From CAMDKS01 sp964402975 (lineage in GTDB: Bacteria > Bdellovibrionota_B > Oligoflexia > Oligoflexales > RGVZ01): a stretch of 64,000 bases of DNA. The translations under genes were made by a program, and so were the position numbers. Numbering within the stretch: position 1 is the first letter of the stretch; every line of letters begins with the position of its first letter. Below the pieces are notes generated by a model. It was not told the DNA's origin. It saw only the letters and a list, made by a program, of their open reading frames with translations, and did no database searches. The stretch lies in assembly GCA_964402975.1 (NCBI GenBank), contig CAYOEM010000003.1, positions 62,001 through 126,000 on the forward strand, in the 5' to 3' direction. Below, in pieces: positions 25,908 through 34,834 of the stretch.

Positions 25908-27839
25908 GTGTCGTCCAAAAAGGTAAAACTTAAGTCATATGATGCAGACCGCGTGCATTGGCTTGCCTCCGAAATCATGCGCCATAAGAATCTCTATTAT
26001 GCCGGACGTCCAGTCATGGCCGATGTGGACTACGACAAGCTAGAAGACGAGTTAAAGGCTCTGGCTCCTGACCATCCAGTCTTGGGTATCGTTGGCGCGG
26101 TCAATCTTGAGTCTTCAAACCCAAAAGTCATTCACGAAACCCCCATGCTGTCTCTCGACAAGACGTACGACGTCAAATCCCTACATAAGTGGGCAGAGGG
26201 GCACGACATTGTAGGTACTCTAAAAGTTGATGGAACAAGCATGTCGCTGGTTTACAGGGCTGGGCGTTTTGCCTTGGCTAAAACTCGCGGCAATGGACGA
26301 GAGGGTGAGGATGTCACGGTCAAATTGAAGTGGGTCTCTGATGCGATTCCTCAGGTGGCGCAAGCGTCCGATTTCGAAGTGCGTGGTGAGTTGTACTGCT
26401 CGGAGTCAAATTTTCTAAGGCTTTCGGACGAAATGGCAGCACTCGGACTAGAACGTCCGACCAGCCCTCGAAATATCGTGGCTGGAATACTGGGTCGCAA
26501 AGCGCATGGCGAGCTCGCGCGTTTTTTCAATTTTTTTGCATTTGACGTGATCGGATTATCAGGATTTGAGCGTGAGATGCAAAAGATTGAATGGCTGGCC
26601 GCACGAGGTTACAGGATGCCTGAGCCGCGGCTACTTAAGAGTTCGAATGAGATTGATAAATACCTTGCCGACGTTCGCCAGATCATGGAAGACGATGAGG
26701 TTGGTTGTGACGGAGCTGTCTTTAGCTACGATAAGCTTTTGCTACATGAGGAGCTTGGTTCAACATCCCATCATCCGCGCTACAAGCTAAGTTTTAAATG
26801 GCAAGGAGCCACCGCCCGATCAAAAATAGTCCGCATTGAGTGGGCCACCTCGCGACTTGGTGTTGTCACTCCAGTGGCTGTTGTAGACCCGGTAGAGCTT
26901 AGTGGTGCAACTATCACTAACATTACGTTGCATAACGCGTCCCACGTAAAATCCTACAATCTGAAGGCTGGTGACACGATCGAACTTGTTCGTTCCGGCG
27001 AAGTGATTCCCAAGTTTCTGAGCGTCGTCACGGCAGGATCTGGAACATGCATGATCCCTGAAAAGTGTCCAAGCTGCCAGACGAGCCTGATTGCTGATGA
27101 CGTTCGGGTAAGATGCACGAATCATCTGGCTTGCCCGGCGCAGCAGTCAGGTATGATTCTTAATTGGATCAAAGCAGTGGGGATCGACGACCTTAGTGAT
27201 AAAAGACTTCAGATTATGATGGATATGAAGCTCGTTGCATCAATTCCTGATCTCTATCGACTCACGGTTGAAACGCTTCTCACGATGCCTGCTACCAAAG
27301 AAAAGATGGCCCAAAAACTATTTGAGAACATTCAAGCAACGAAACGAATGCCCCTGGCCATGTTTTTAAATGGCCTAGGGATTGAGGGAGCTGGACAAAC
27401 CACCTGGGAAAAGCTTCTTGAGGTTTTTTCTGACCTTGACGCAATTTTGGCTGCCAAAGTCGAGGATCTTGTGGCTATTGATGGTTTTGCCCAGAAGTCG
27501 TCAGAGCAAATTGTAAGTGGGTTACAGCGTTCAAAAGCTCTGATCAAGCAGCTTCTCGCGGTTGGCGTTAAGCCTAAGTTACCGCAAGTGGTGAGTGATG
27601 GCCCTCTGTCAGGCATGATCTTGGTAATCACTGGCGCTCTTAGTCGACCTCGGAAAGAGGTGGAAGATATGATCAAGGCTGCAGGTGGTCGCACAGGATC
27701 GTCTGTGTCTAAGACCACGTCGGTTCTTGTGACCAACGAAACCGATTCGACCTCAAGCAAGATGGCCAAAGCCAAGTCCCTTGGCGTAAAGATTTGGTCT
27801 GAAGAGAAGCTTTATCATTCAATCGGGAAATCAAAATAA
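25908..27839 (+). CDS. ligA: NAD-dependent DNA ligase (LigA family, divergent)
   Basis: Seals DNA nicks using NAD+. Domain order is normal: Ia (NLYYAGRPVMADVDYDKL), adenylation domain with Lys106 (TLKVDGTSM), EVRGELYC, OB fold (RLGVVTPVAVVDPV), Cys4 zinc finger (CPSC, CTNHLAC), HhH repeats, and BRCT (ILVITGALSRPRKEVED). One key motif differs: motif IV reads DGAVFSYD, with Ser273 where other LigA have Lys (DGVVIKV); the motif V Lys (SFKWQGA) is kept. I prefer GTG 25908 over an in-frame TTG at 25890 that lacks a Shine-Dalgarno. It is convergent with the VanX-like gene and overlaps it by 25 bp. Confidence 0.9.
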   Translation: MSSKKVKLKSYDADRVHWLASEIMRHKNLYYAGRPVMADVDYDKLEDELKALAPDHPVLGIVGAVNLESSNPKVIHETPMLSLDKTYDVKSLHKWAEGHDIVGTLKVDGTSMSLVYRAGRFALAKTRGNGREGEDVTVKLKWVSDAIPQVAQASDFEVRGELYCSESNFLRLSDEMAALGLERPTSPRNIVAGILGRKAHGELARFFNFFAFDVIGLSGFEREMQKIEWLAARGYRMPEPRLLKSSNEIDKYLADVRQIMEDDEVGCDGAVFSYDKLLLHEELGSTSHHPRYKLSFKWQGATARSKIVRIEWATSRLGVVTPVAVVDPVELSGATITNITLHNASHVKSYNLKAGDTIELVRSGEVIPKFLSVVTAGSGTCMIPEKCPSCQTSLIADDVRVRCTNHLACPAQQSGMILNWIKAVGIDDLSDKRLQIMMDMKLVASIPDLYRLTVETLLTMPATKEKMAQKLFENIQATKRMPLAMFLNGLGIEGAGQTTWEKLLEVFSDLDAILAAKVEDLVAIDGFAQKSSEQIVSGLQRSKALIKQLLAVGVKPKLPQVVSDGPLSGMILVITGALSRPRKEVEDMIKAAGGRTGSSVSKTTSVLVTNETDSTSSKMAKAKSLGVKIWSEEKLYHSIGKSK

Positions 27840-28585
27840 GCATCCTTGAAAGGCTCATCTTTCAAGGTGAAGTGCCACCACTCTTTTTCGTAATTTGAAA
27901 ATCCAGACGACTCCATGGCATCCATCAGGATTTTCCTGTTGGATTTAGCTGTAACAGAGATTTCAGGATTAAGGGTGCTCGCTAGTGCACTAAAACAGTC
28001 AAACATGGTGCCCATATCGAGCTGGCCCGAGGACGAGATATTATACTGTGACCGGCAGTCGGTTTTCTCCTCGCGAAATTGAAGTAGAGGCCAAGCTTTG
28101 GCCGGGGGCTTTAATCTTCGGGTGTCGATAATTGTCAGATCAATCGTGCTTCCGCGGCTGTGGCCAGATCGATCAGCGATGTACCCGCGCTCGATTAATG
28201 ACTCCTTTGGCTCATCTGGGTAGAAGATCGGTTTCATGTCAGAGTCCTTGGTATTTTTGGTCCAGGCCACGAAATCGGCGACAGCTCTGGCTGGGCGGAA
28301 GCAGTCAAATGCCAGAAGGCCCAGATTTTTTGAACGCAGTAATTTCTGGGACTTGGAAAGCGCTAGAGCTGCTTTTTTAGTCAGATAACATTTATTTGCT
28401 AAATAGCCTGCTGCGGGGCGTCCTATGAAGTTCCATTCAGATGCGTAACGAGCTTCCACCTCAATGGTCTTGTTCACGCTTCTAATCTCGACAAAGTCAG
28501 CTGGGATCGCTCCTTGAGCCAAAACAGCCGGTATACATACATATGAAATGAGGGAAAAAACGAGAAGTGAGCGTCTTGATGACAT
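27815..28585 (-). CDS. D-alanyl-D-alanine dipeptidase, VanX/DdpX family (M15D)
   Basis: Zinc dipeptidase that hydrolyses D-Ala-D-Ala, probably for peptidoglycan or amino-acid recycling in the periplasm. A signal peptide covers residues 1-23 (YVCIPAVLAQG). Zinc ligands and catalytic residues are intact: SGHSRGSTIDLT gives His142 and Asp149, and EWWHF gives Glu235 and His238. FDCFRPARA matches the conserved RPxxA segment. No resistance-cluster partners (vanH, vanA) adjoin it, so a scavenging role is likelier than glycopeptide resistance. It overlaps ligA by 25 bp tail-to-tail. Confidence 0.9.
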   Translation of the reverse strand: MSSRRSLLVFSLISYVCIPAVLAQGAIPADFVEIRSVNKTIEVEARYASEWNFIGRPAAGYLANKCYLTKKAALALSKSQKLLRSKNLGLLAFDCFRPARAVADFVAWTKNTKDSDMKPIFYPDEPKESLIERGYIADRSGHSRGSTIDLTIIDTRRLKPPAKAWPLLQFREEKTDCRSQYNISSSGQLDMGTMFDCFSALASTLNPEISVTAKSNRKILMDAMESSGFSNYEKEWWHFTLKDEPFKDAYFDFPIE

Positions 28586-28615
28586 GAATTTTTTTGGGGG
28601 GTTAGACGGTAAAAG

Positions 28616-28692
28616 TGGCGCACCCAGAAGGATTCGAACCTCCGACCACTTGGTTCGAAGCCAAGTACTCTATCCAGCTGAGCTATGGGTGC
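28616..28692 (-). tRNA. tRNA-Arg (anticodon UCG)
   Basis: A full 77-base cloverleaf with encoded CCA. Acceptor GCACCCA pairs with TGGGTGC; the D arm is AGCTCAGCTGGATAGAGT, the anticodon arm CTTGG-CTTCGAA-CCAAG has TCG in positions 34-36, and the T arm contains GTTCGAATC. The discriminator is G. It stands alone between the dipeptidase and subtilase genes. Confidence 0.96.
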
Positions 28693-28769
28693 ACAGAAGT
28701 CATATCCTACCATAATAATTCTAGGTAGACTTTGCAATCAGGAAACTACTCATAAAGCAGGGGTTCAAC

Positions 28770-30269
28770 ATGCCTATAAAGACCAGGTTTCGTGGCAAAT
28801 TCCGGAGTCATCTAAGGTTGCTGGCGCTGACTGTGATGGTGACCGGGTCAAGCCAACTCAATGCTGACGGGACTGAGTCCCATATGGTTAGGCTGTCAGG
28901 GATAGAGCAGGAGATAACTCTTGATATGGAGAGGCTTCAAACCCAGGCTGGCGAGCTGATGGCTCCCGTAACTTTCAGTAATGGCAGTAAGGCCTGGTTG
29001 ACGTCCTCCGTGGTTATCGGCTCAGATGATCCGGAGTTCGTAAAATCAAGTACTGCCGTACGATCCGCAAGACGTCTTTTATTTACCGATGCTTATATTG
29101 TGGAGGTAGGATCACCCCTTGCCGCACTTCGTTTGTCTCAGGAGCTTTCTGCACAGAAGTCAGTAAGATACGCTCATCCCGATTTTATATTTTCGGTCGA
29201 GGCTCGCGGAATCGACGTCAGTGATCCGTATTTTAGCTCCCAGTGGAATCTAAAAAATACCGGACAAAACGGCGCAACACCTGGCGTTGATCTTGGAGTC
29301 GAGTCGGCTTGGGCGGTCACTCGGGGGTCGCCTGAAACCATCGTGGCGGTGCTTGACTTGGGGTTTGAGCAAAACCACAAAGACATGCTTGAGGCCTGGT
29401 ACGTAAATCCCAGAGAAATTGCCGGCAATAAAAAAGACGATGATGGTAATGGCCTTATTGATGACGTGAGAGGCTGGAATTTTTCGATTAACGGCAGCAA
29501 CTTGATTTACGGCGCCGCGCCCAATCACGGGACTGCAACAGCCGGTATTATTGGTGCACGTTCAAATGACCAAGGAATTACAGGGATCTGTCCTGGTTGT
29601 AAAATTTTACCTGTGGTCGTCAGTGGGCGTGTTAGCGAGGACGCTTCGGCAATCGGATATGCTGCGGCCATGGGAGCGGCAGTTCTTAGTAATAGTTGGG
29701 GATACCGTTTGGAATCCCCTAAAACGGACGTCGTCACTGAGGCTTTGACCAACGTGGCAACACGCGGTCGCAGTGGGAGGGGAGTTCCGATTCTTTTTGC
29801 CATGCGAAACGCTGCAACCGATGACTGCCGCGCCTCGGCTCCTGACATCTCAGCGCATCCCGATGTGATCGCAGTTAGTTCGATCGATTTTAACGATAAG
29901 AAGGTTACGAATTCAGGCTATGGAAAGTGCCTGCAGTTTCTTGCTCCGTCGTCAGGCTCAAACATCAACGGCGTGCCAGCCACCGATCGTCCGGGGGCTG
30001 CCGGTTACAATACTGACGGGTCCAGTAACTTTGAGGATCTGGACTTTCATAATGCGTTTTGGGGCACGTCGGCGGCAACGCCCCAGGTAGCAGCGCTTTT
30101 TGCGCTCCTTTTAAGTCGTGAGCCTGGCCTAACCCGTGATGAGGCATTGTCACGGATGAGGCGATCTGCCATAAAGGCTAATCCGGGGGAGGCGGCTTAC
30201 GACCCCGTCACCGGGCACAGCCTGAAGTATGGATACGGACGAGCGAGTGCAATAAATTTATTTAAATAA
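28770..30269 (+). CDS. secreted subtilisin-like serine protease (S8)
   Basis: Signal peptide about residues 14-32, then a propeptide of about 110 residues ending near RYAHPDFIF. The S8 catalytic triad is Asp196 (AVLDLGFEQ), His253 (NHGTATAGIIGA), and Ser434 (WGTSAATPQVA); the oxyanion Asn lies in FAMRNAATDD, which differs from the common SAGN form. A Ca-type acidic loop (KKDDDGNGLIDDVRGWNF) sits after Asp196. There is no C-terminal anchor, so it is periplasmic or exported. GGGG precedes the ATG as Shine-Dalgarno. It starts 77 bases after the tRNA on the opposite strand. Confidence 0.92.
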   Translation: MPIKTRFRGKFRSHLRLLALTVMVTGSSQLNADGTESHMVRLSGIEQEITLDMERLQTQAGELMAPVTFSNGSKAWLTSSVVIGSDDPEFVKSSTAVRSARRLLFTDAYIVEVGSPLAALRLSQELSAQKSVRYAHPDFIFSVEARGIDVSDPYFSSQWNLKNTGQNGATPGVDLGVESAWAVTRGSPETIVAVLDLGFEQNHKDMLEAWYVNPREIAGNKKDDDGNGLIDDVRGWNFSINGSNLIYGAAPNHGTATAGIIGARSNDQGITGICPGCKILPVVVSGRVSEDASAIGYAAAMGAAVLSNSWGYRLESPKTDVVTEALTNVATRGRSGRGVPILFAMRNAATDDCRASAPDISAHPDVIAVSSIDFNDKKVTNSGYGKCLQFLAPSSGSNINGVPATDRPGAAGYNTDGSSNFEDLDFHNAFWGTSAATPQVAALFALLLSREPGLTRDEALSRMRRSAIKANPGEAAYDPVTGHSLKYGYGRASAINLFK

Positions 30270-30307
30270 CTTTGATGTCCCAGTGACTAACTCGAGTGTG
30301 ATGACCT

Positions 30308-31366
30308 ATGAAGTACATGTCGTTTGAAGAGGCGATCAGCGAACTGGAGCAAGGGCTTCCCCCTGCAGAAGATGCGGGTTTTTTGGGGGTGAGCATGAAC
30401 CCCGAGGATTCAAAACTGGTCATCATACCTGTGCCATGGGAGGCTACAACGTCCTACGGTGGCGGTACCTCAGCAGGTCCGGATGTAGTCGTACCAGCAA
30501 GTCATCAGCTGGATATGGAAGATCCGGCTTTTGGTAAAGCGTTTAGAGCGGGGATTTCAGTGCTTCCTGAAGATCCTGTCATTAGAACACTTAATAAAAA
30601 AGCAAAAGAGTCGGCTCAAGCCGTCATCGCAGCGTGTGAACGTCGAGAAGACGCTCCCGATGAGTTGCGATTTGTGAATGAGTGTAGCAAGAAAGTTAAC
30701 GATTCAGTCTATGAAAGCTCCATGCATTGGCTTAAGAAAGGCAAGATGGTGGCGGTGTTAGGTGGTGATCACTCGTCGCCGCAAGGACTGATCCGAGCCC
30801 TATCGGAGACTCATAGAGACGGTTTCGGCATTCTTCACTTTGATGCGCATCATGACTTGCGTAAAGCCTACGAGGGTTTTGAGCATAGTCACGCATCGAT
30901 TTTCTACAATGTGATGACCCAGTACTCTAACGTGTCAAAGATTACACAGGTGGGTATTAGAGACTATAGCCGCGAAGAGCGCGTCTTTATGCAGGAACTC
31001 GGGCAGAGAGGACGTTGCTTCTACGGACGTGATATTTTCAGAATGAAGGCCGAGGGCGAGACGTTTAAGTCAATCGCCACTGAGATCATATGTACGCTAC
31101 CCGAAAAAGTTTACGTCTCCTTCGATATCGATGGTCTTGATCCATCCTACTGCCCGTCGACTGGTACCCCGGTTCCGGGAGGACTTTCATTCGATGAAGC
31201 TAGTTACATCTTGGAAGAGTTAGTTCGAAGTGGCAGACGAGTTGTGGGTTTTGACCTGACTGAGGTGGCCCCAGATTCCAATGGTGGCGAGTGGGATGCG
31301 AATGTGGGGGCGCGTTTGCTCTATAAACTCTGTGGATGTTTACTTCGCTCCCAAAAACTCTGCTGA
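30308..31366 (+). CDS. arginase/agmatinase family enzyme (ureohydrolase)
   Basis: Manganese-dependent ureohydrolase. Metal and substrate motifs in order: VLGGDHSSPQGLI, ILHFDAHHDLRKAY, YVSFDIDGLDPSYCPSTGTP, and GFDLTEVAP. An extended N-terminal helix region precedes the fold. It belongs to the agmatinase-like branch; guanidino substrate (agmatine, arginine, or other) is not decided by these motifs. Its ATG is at 30308. It ends 16 bases before the phosphatase gene, suggesting an operon with it. Confidence 0.88.
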   Translation: MKYMSFEEAISELEQGLPPAEDAGFLGVSMNPEDSKLVIIPVPWEATTSYGGGTSAGPDVVVPASHQLDMEDPAFGKAFRAGISVLPEDPVIRTLNKKAKESAQAVIAACERREDAPDELRFVNECSKKVNDSVYESSMHWLKKGKMVAVLGGDHSSPQGLIRALSETHRDGFGILHFDAHHDLRKAYEGFEHSHASIFYNVMTQYSNVSKITQVGIRDYSREERVFMQELGQRGRCFYGRDIFRMKAEGETFKSIATEIICTLPEKVYVSFDIDGLDPSYCPSTGTPVPGGLSFDEASYILEELVRSGRRVVGFDLTEVAPDSNGGEWDANVGARLLYKLCGCLLRSQKLC

Positions 31367-31382
31367 CGATGAGTCGGGACTT

Positions 31383-32141
31383 ATGTCCAAAGTGAATGCT
31401 CCTACTTTTTTAAAAAGAATCGCCCTCTCGGTTATAGTCGCTGTGCTCGTGGTGATCTCGGTATGGATGTACTATCCGGCCGTTTTGACGCCTGCGCCAC
31501 GCCTGACTTTTAGGATTGAGGGTTTTTTCGATTCAAAAATTAACTTTAGAGATGCCGGTGCCAGTATTAATCAGTGCGCCGATGAGCCGTTACTTCCGGA
31601 ATCCAGAATTATGAGGTCTTCTGGTTTTTTTTCGGGCTGGTCATGTGACAGAGTGGGCAATCCTGATGTTATCTACTCACTAAATTATTCAGATGCTGAG
31701 GGTAAGCGTTATTACTGCAGAGGCGCCGAGGGCCAGCCTCATGGGCTACTCGTGGGTACATCCTTTCAGAGTGTGGAGATGAGTGATATCGAGTTTTTAA
31801 GTAGCTGGAGTAAAAATCCTGAGCAGGTGCGGAGTGTCTGCCAGTTTCTTGATGATGGAATTAAACAAGTTAGAAAAGGTCGGAGAGTCTTACTGCACTG
31901 CGACGCCGGGCGCGATCGCACCGGCGCAGTCGTGGCGCTAATGGCGGCTTACGAGATCGAAGCAAGAGGCCCGTTATCTGACCGGGCTATTCAGGCTATC
32001 GAGTGCGATTACCGTAAGTCAAAGTCGCTGAGGCCTGAGAAGTATGGCCGAATCCAGAAGCTTCTCGAAGAACTGCGCGCATCCGGTGGGGTTCGTCAGT
32101 TCGTGCACAATCAGTGCGGCAGTCTCGTCAGCGACATTTGA
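31383..32141 (+). CDS. membrane-anchored Cys-based phosphatase (dual-specificity/tyrosine type)
   Basis: One N-terminal membrane helix (about residues 10-32) is followed by an extracytoplasmic PTP-fold domain. The P-loop is HCDAGRDRTG with nucleophile Cys173 and Arg179 (Cx5R), and an SDAEG region precedes it. The domain is short and resembles DSP or Siw14/Tyr_phosphatase3-type enzymes; phosphoprotein, phosphoinositide or other phosphate substrates are possible. I use ATG 31383, placing the start after the upstream stop; a longer frame to 31281 overlaps the arginase gene. The end overlaps the next, convergent gene by 14 bp. Confidence 0.75.
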   Translation: MSKVNAPTFLKRIALSVIVAVLVVISVWMYYPAVLTPAPRLTFRIEGFFDSKINFRDAGASINQCADEPLLPESRIMRSSGFFSGWSCDRVGNPDVIYSLNYSDAEGKRYYCRGAEGQPHGLLVGTSFQSVEMSDIEFLSSWSKNPEQVRSVCQFLDDGIKQVRKGRRVLLHCDAGRDRTGAVVALMAAYEIEARGPLSDRAIQAIECDYRKSKSLRPEKYGRIQKLLEELRASGGVRQFVHNQCGSLVSDI

Positions 32142-32421
32142 ACTTTACGACTACTTTGTAGATGGATCTGTCCGTGTTGACCACTGGGAGCTTTGTCGCG
32201 GATAGAATTGTCGGTTTTAATTTAAAATTCTCTTCGCAAAAGTCCGAAGCCTGGTTTAGCGCATCACGGCTAAGCTCGTCATCATCCGGGTCGTCATCAT
32301 CAGCATCTGGGGTTGCGGTCACCTCATGAATTCCATTTTTACCGGCAACGACATCTGAATAGTGCGCACAGGCGCTACAAATCAATGCGCAGAGTATGGA
32401 TGTTGCTGTCAGGAGCCTCAT
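32128..32421 (-). CDS. small lipoprotein
   Basis: A 97-residue precursor with a signal peptide and lipobox LICSAC (Cys18). The mature part is small, with a run of acidic residues (DADDDDPDDDE) and two later cysteines (DFCEENF; KFKC). No family recognised. Its start overlaps the metG stop by 4 bp (ATGA), so it is co-transcribed downstream of metG. Confidence 0.6.
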   Translation of the reverse strand: MRLLTATSILCALICSACAHYSDVVAGKNGIHEVTATPDADDDDPDDDELSRDALNQASDFCEENFKLKPTILSATKLPVVNTDRSIYKVVVKFKCR

Positions 32422-34364
32422 TTTGACTCCTGTTCTTGAGATGGGGTGCCTTCGATGTGCGGAAAGAATTCCTGTTTTTGGCCGATCCTATGGCCAGCGG
32501 GAATAGGCACTCCCAGCTCATCGACCCTGAATATATCTTTAGAGAGATTCAGTGATTCGCAAAGTTTTAGCATGGTCGTGGGAACAAATGGATACAGCAT
32601 GATCATGATGTTTTTTAGAACATAAAAACAGCTGAACAGAGCGTCACGTCGTTCCGTCTCTGGAAAACGGTCATCATGGGGCTTGAATTGGGTGAAAAGG
32701 CTGTTAATCGTTCGAGCGTAGTTCTCAATAGCGTAGAGTAGGGTGGCGTACTCCGCTTTCTCCATGGAGCGCAGATATCTCTGTACCATCTTGGTGCTCT
32801 CTTCGAGCACTTTTGCATTGACAGTGCCTTCTGGGATGAGGCTTCCAAATTTTGAGTGGCAGGCCGAAATGGGCTTTTCGAAAGCAGCGTTCATGGGCCC
32901 GGCTAAAAACTTATTGCGTTCTGCGAGCATTCCAAAATCAAAGTTTGAAGCTTTCTCGGGCAGGCTGAGTAGGGCTACAAAATATCGTAGTTGGTCAGCC
33001 GTCAGATTCTTCTCATCCAGCAGCTGATCGCCTGTGTAGAAGTTTCCTTTGGACTTACTCATCTTTTCGCCGTCAACCATCAGATGGTAGACGCCAAAAA
33101 TATCTGTCAACTGATAGTCACCTTTTTGAGGTAACTTCAAAGGATCAGCTTGGGTGCCTAGCCACATGGCGCCCTGCATGAGCGTATAGAAAAACACGTT
33201 ATCTTGGCCAAGGAACTGGTATATTTTTGCGTTTGGATCGCGCCAAAACTCATCCGATTGGTTCGGGTCGCGGTTTTTTTCTTTGAGCGCTACTTTTGAG
33301 AATGAAATCGGCGCAATCAGTGAATCAGGCCATACGTATAATGTTTTGCCTTTCATCTCAGGATCAAGTTCAACTGGAAGGGGAATGCCCCATTCAACAT
33401 CCCTAGAGATGGCACGGTGGGCCCAACCGTCGACTATTTCCGTGTTAAATCCTTTTGCATCAAGAATGTCGCGGGTGTTCAGGAGTTCTTTCTTGCTGTC
33501 GCACTGCAGCATTATTTTTTTTCCTGCAGCGTATTTGCTTTTGTGCTTCGGAAGTGTCTCTTTGATGTCTTTATAGGCGGGCTCGTGCACATTATCGAAG
33601 CGAAGGCAAGGAAGCACGGTGTTGATAACTTCTAGATATACAGCATGGCGCCAAGTCTTCTCTTTGGTTTGAACCCACTCGCGCAAAGTATCTGACACCT
33701 TCCACATATCAAGCCACCAGTGCACCGTGCCGCGAAGCTCAGGCGTTGAGTCACTCAGGGCGCTGCGAGGTGATTTCAAATCACTGGGGTTGTGTTGAGA
33801 TCCGCATTTGTCGCATTCGTCGCTGTAAGCACTATCGTTGTCACACTTTGGATTCGGGCATTGACCCCGCACGAAACGGTCTTGTAGGAAGCGGCCGAGC
33901 TTGGGATCAAACCATTGCTGGGTGGTCCTTTTTTCAAGCATACCGTTTTGGTAAATGCGCTTGATAAAATCTTGGCTTATTAGTTTATGTGTCGGAAAAC
34001 ACTCAGGCCTTGAGGTGCCAGTGTAGACATCAAGGCTTATGTCATAGCGCTGCAACGTCTTTTTTTGGCGCTCATGAATACCCTTAATAAATTCTGCAAT
34101 AGGTACTCCTGCTTGAAGTGCCGCAAGTTCGCTCGTTGAGCCGTGGTCGTCCGTCCCACAAACAAAGAGAACGTTCTCAGCCCCAATCAGCATACGAAGC
34201 CATCTTGCGTATACGTCCGCCGGCACATGAGCGCCAGCTAGGTGTCCCAAATGCACTGGGCCATTTGCGTAAGGCATACCAGCGGTAACGACTGCTTTGG
34301 ATGGGCGTTTCACCTGACGTTTCAGCGTTTCGATGTCGGGTGGAATGTACTGATTCGGTTTCAT
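32418..34364 (-). CDS. metG: methionyl-tRNA synthetase
   Basis: Class I synthetase charging tRNA-Met. HIGH-type motif AVVTAGMPYANGPVHLGHLAG, zinc-knot cysteines (CPNPKCDN, CDKC) in the connective peptide, ISRDVEWGIPLP, KMSKS motif GEKMSKSKGNFYT, and an alpha-helical anticodon-binding domain. About 65 residues rich in Lys are inserted before the ISRD segment (around KDIKETLPKHKSKY). It ends after the anticodon domain, without the EMAP-like C-terminal dimerisation domain, so the enzyme may be monomeric. The Shine-Dalgarno is poor. The small lipoprotein gene overlaps its end. Confidence 0.94.
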   Translation of the reverse strand: MKPNQYIPPDIETLKRQVKRPSKAVVTAGMPYANGPVHLGHLAGAHVPADVYARWLRMLIGAENVLFVCGTDDHGSTSELAALQAGVPIAEFIKGIHERQKKTLQRYDISLDVYTGTSRPECFPTHKLISQDFIKRIYQNGMLEKRTTQQWFDPKLGRFLQDRFVRGQCPNPKCDNDSAYSDECDKCGSQHNPSDLKSPRSALSDSTPELRGTVHWWLDMWKVSDTLREWVQTKEKTWRHAVYLEVINTVLPCLRFDNVHEPAYKDIKETLPKHKSKYAAGKKIMLQCDSKKELLNTRDILDAKGFNTEIVDGWAHRAISRDVEWGIPLPVELDPEMKGKTLYVWPDSLIAPISFSKVALKEKNRDPNQSDEFWRDPNAKIYQFLGQDNVFFYTLMQGAMWLGTQADPLKLPQKGDYQLTDIFGVYHLMVDGEKMSKSKGNFYTGDQLLDEKNLTADQLRYFVALLSLPEKASNFDFGMLAERNKFLAGPMNAAFEKPISACHSKFGSLIPEGTVNAKVLEESTKMVQRYLRSMEKAEYATLLYAIENYARTINSLFTQFKPHDDRFPETERRDALFSCFYVLKNIMIMLYPFVPTTMLKLCESLNLSKDIFRVDELGVPIPAGHRIGQKQEFFPHIEGTPSQEQESK

Positions 34365-34415
34365 AGTTTTAAATTAGGTCCTTGCGGCGTTTAATGACTC
34401 CACGTCATTGCGGTT

Positions 34416-34832
34416 TCACCATTTGACGTTCGCATCACCCTGCACTACCTCGCGGAAACACTGGGACTTATCCTTCGTGCAAACAAAAGCTACTAGCTTA
34501 TATTTTATTTTTTCTGATTTTGTTTTCGAGGGTGCACTAGTCAACAAGAATCCGGCGATATCTTCTTTCCAGTCAGGTCGCTTGAGCTCTTTTTTATCGA
34601 ACTGAATTTTCCCTGAAGAGATGATCTCTAGTTTCCACGGGCCTTCTTTATTGACAACCAGGTCACCATGGGGGACCGTCTTGAATGTGAATTGGACGCG
34701 GCTGTCAGGTTGGCTAAGTGCAGTCACCTCCACTGTAGCTTTACCAGCTGCCTTACCTTCGGCCTTAGCCGTGAACGGACTGAAAGACCACACACAAAAA
34801 CCAAGAACGAGTGCTTTGCAAATTGTTTTCAT
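34416..34832 (-). CDS. secreted hypothetical protein
   Basis: A 138-residue precursor with a signal peptide (cleavage near FTAKAEG) and a small mature beta-rich domain with two cysteines (LVAFVCTKDKSQCFREVV). ATG 34832 follows GAAGG at seven bases; two codons earlier is an in-frame TTG. It lies right after the spoT-like gene on the minus strand, so is probably co-transcribed. No family recognised. Confidence 0.55.
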   Translation of the reverse strand: MKTICKALVLGFCVWSFSPFTAKAEGKAAGKATVEVTALSQPDSRVQFTFKTVPHGDLVVNKEGPWKLEIISSGKIQFDKKELKRPDWKEDIAGFLLTSAPSKTKSEKIKYKLVAFVCTKDKSQCFREVVQGDANVKW

Positions 34833-34834
34833 GA

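Noticed and set aside
27815..28585. VanX-like gene as a vancomycin resistance determinant
   Set aside because: No VanH/VanA ligase, VanR/VanS or mobile context accompanies it; chromosomal M15D dipeptidases are common in Gram-negatives for D-Ala-D-Ala recycling.
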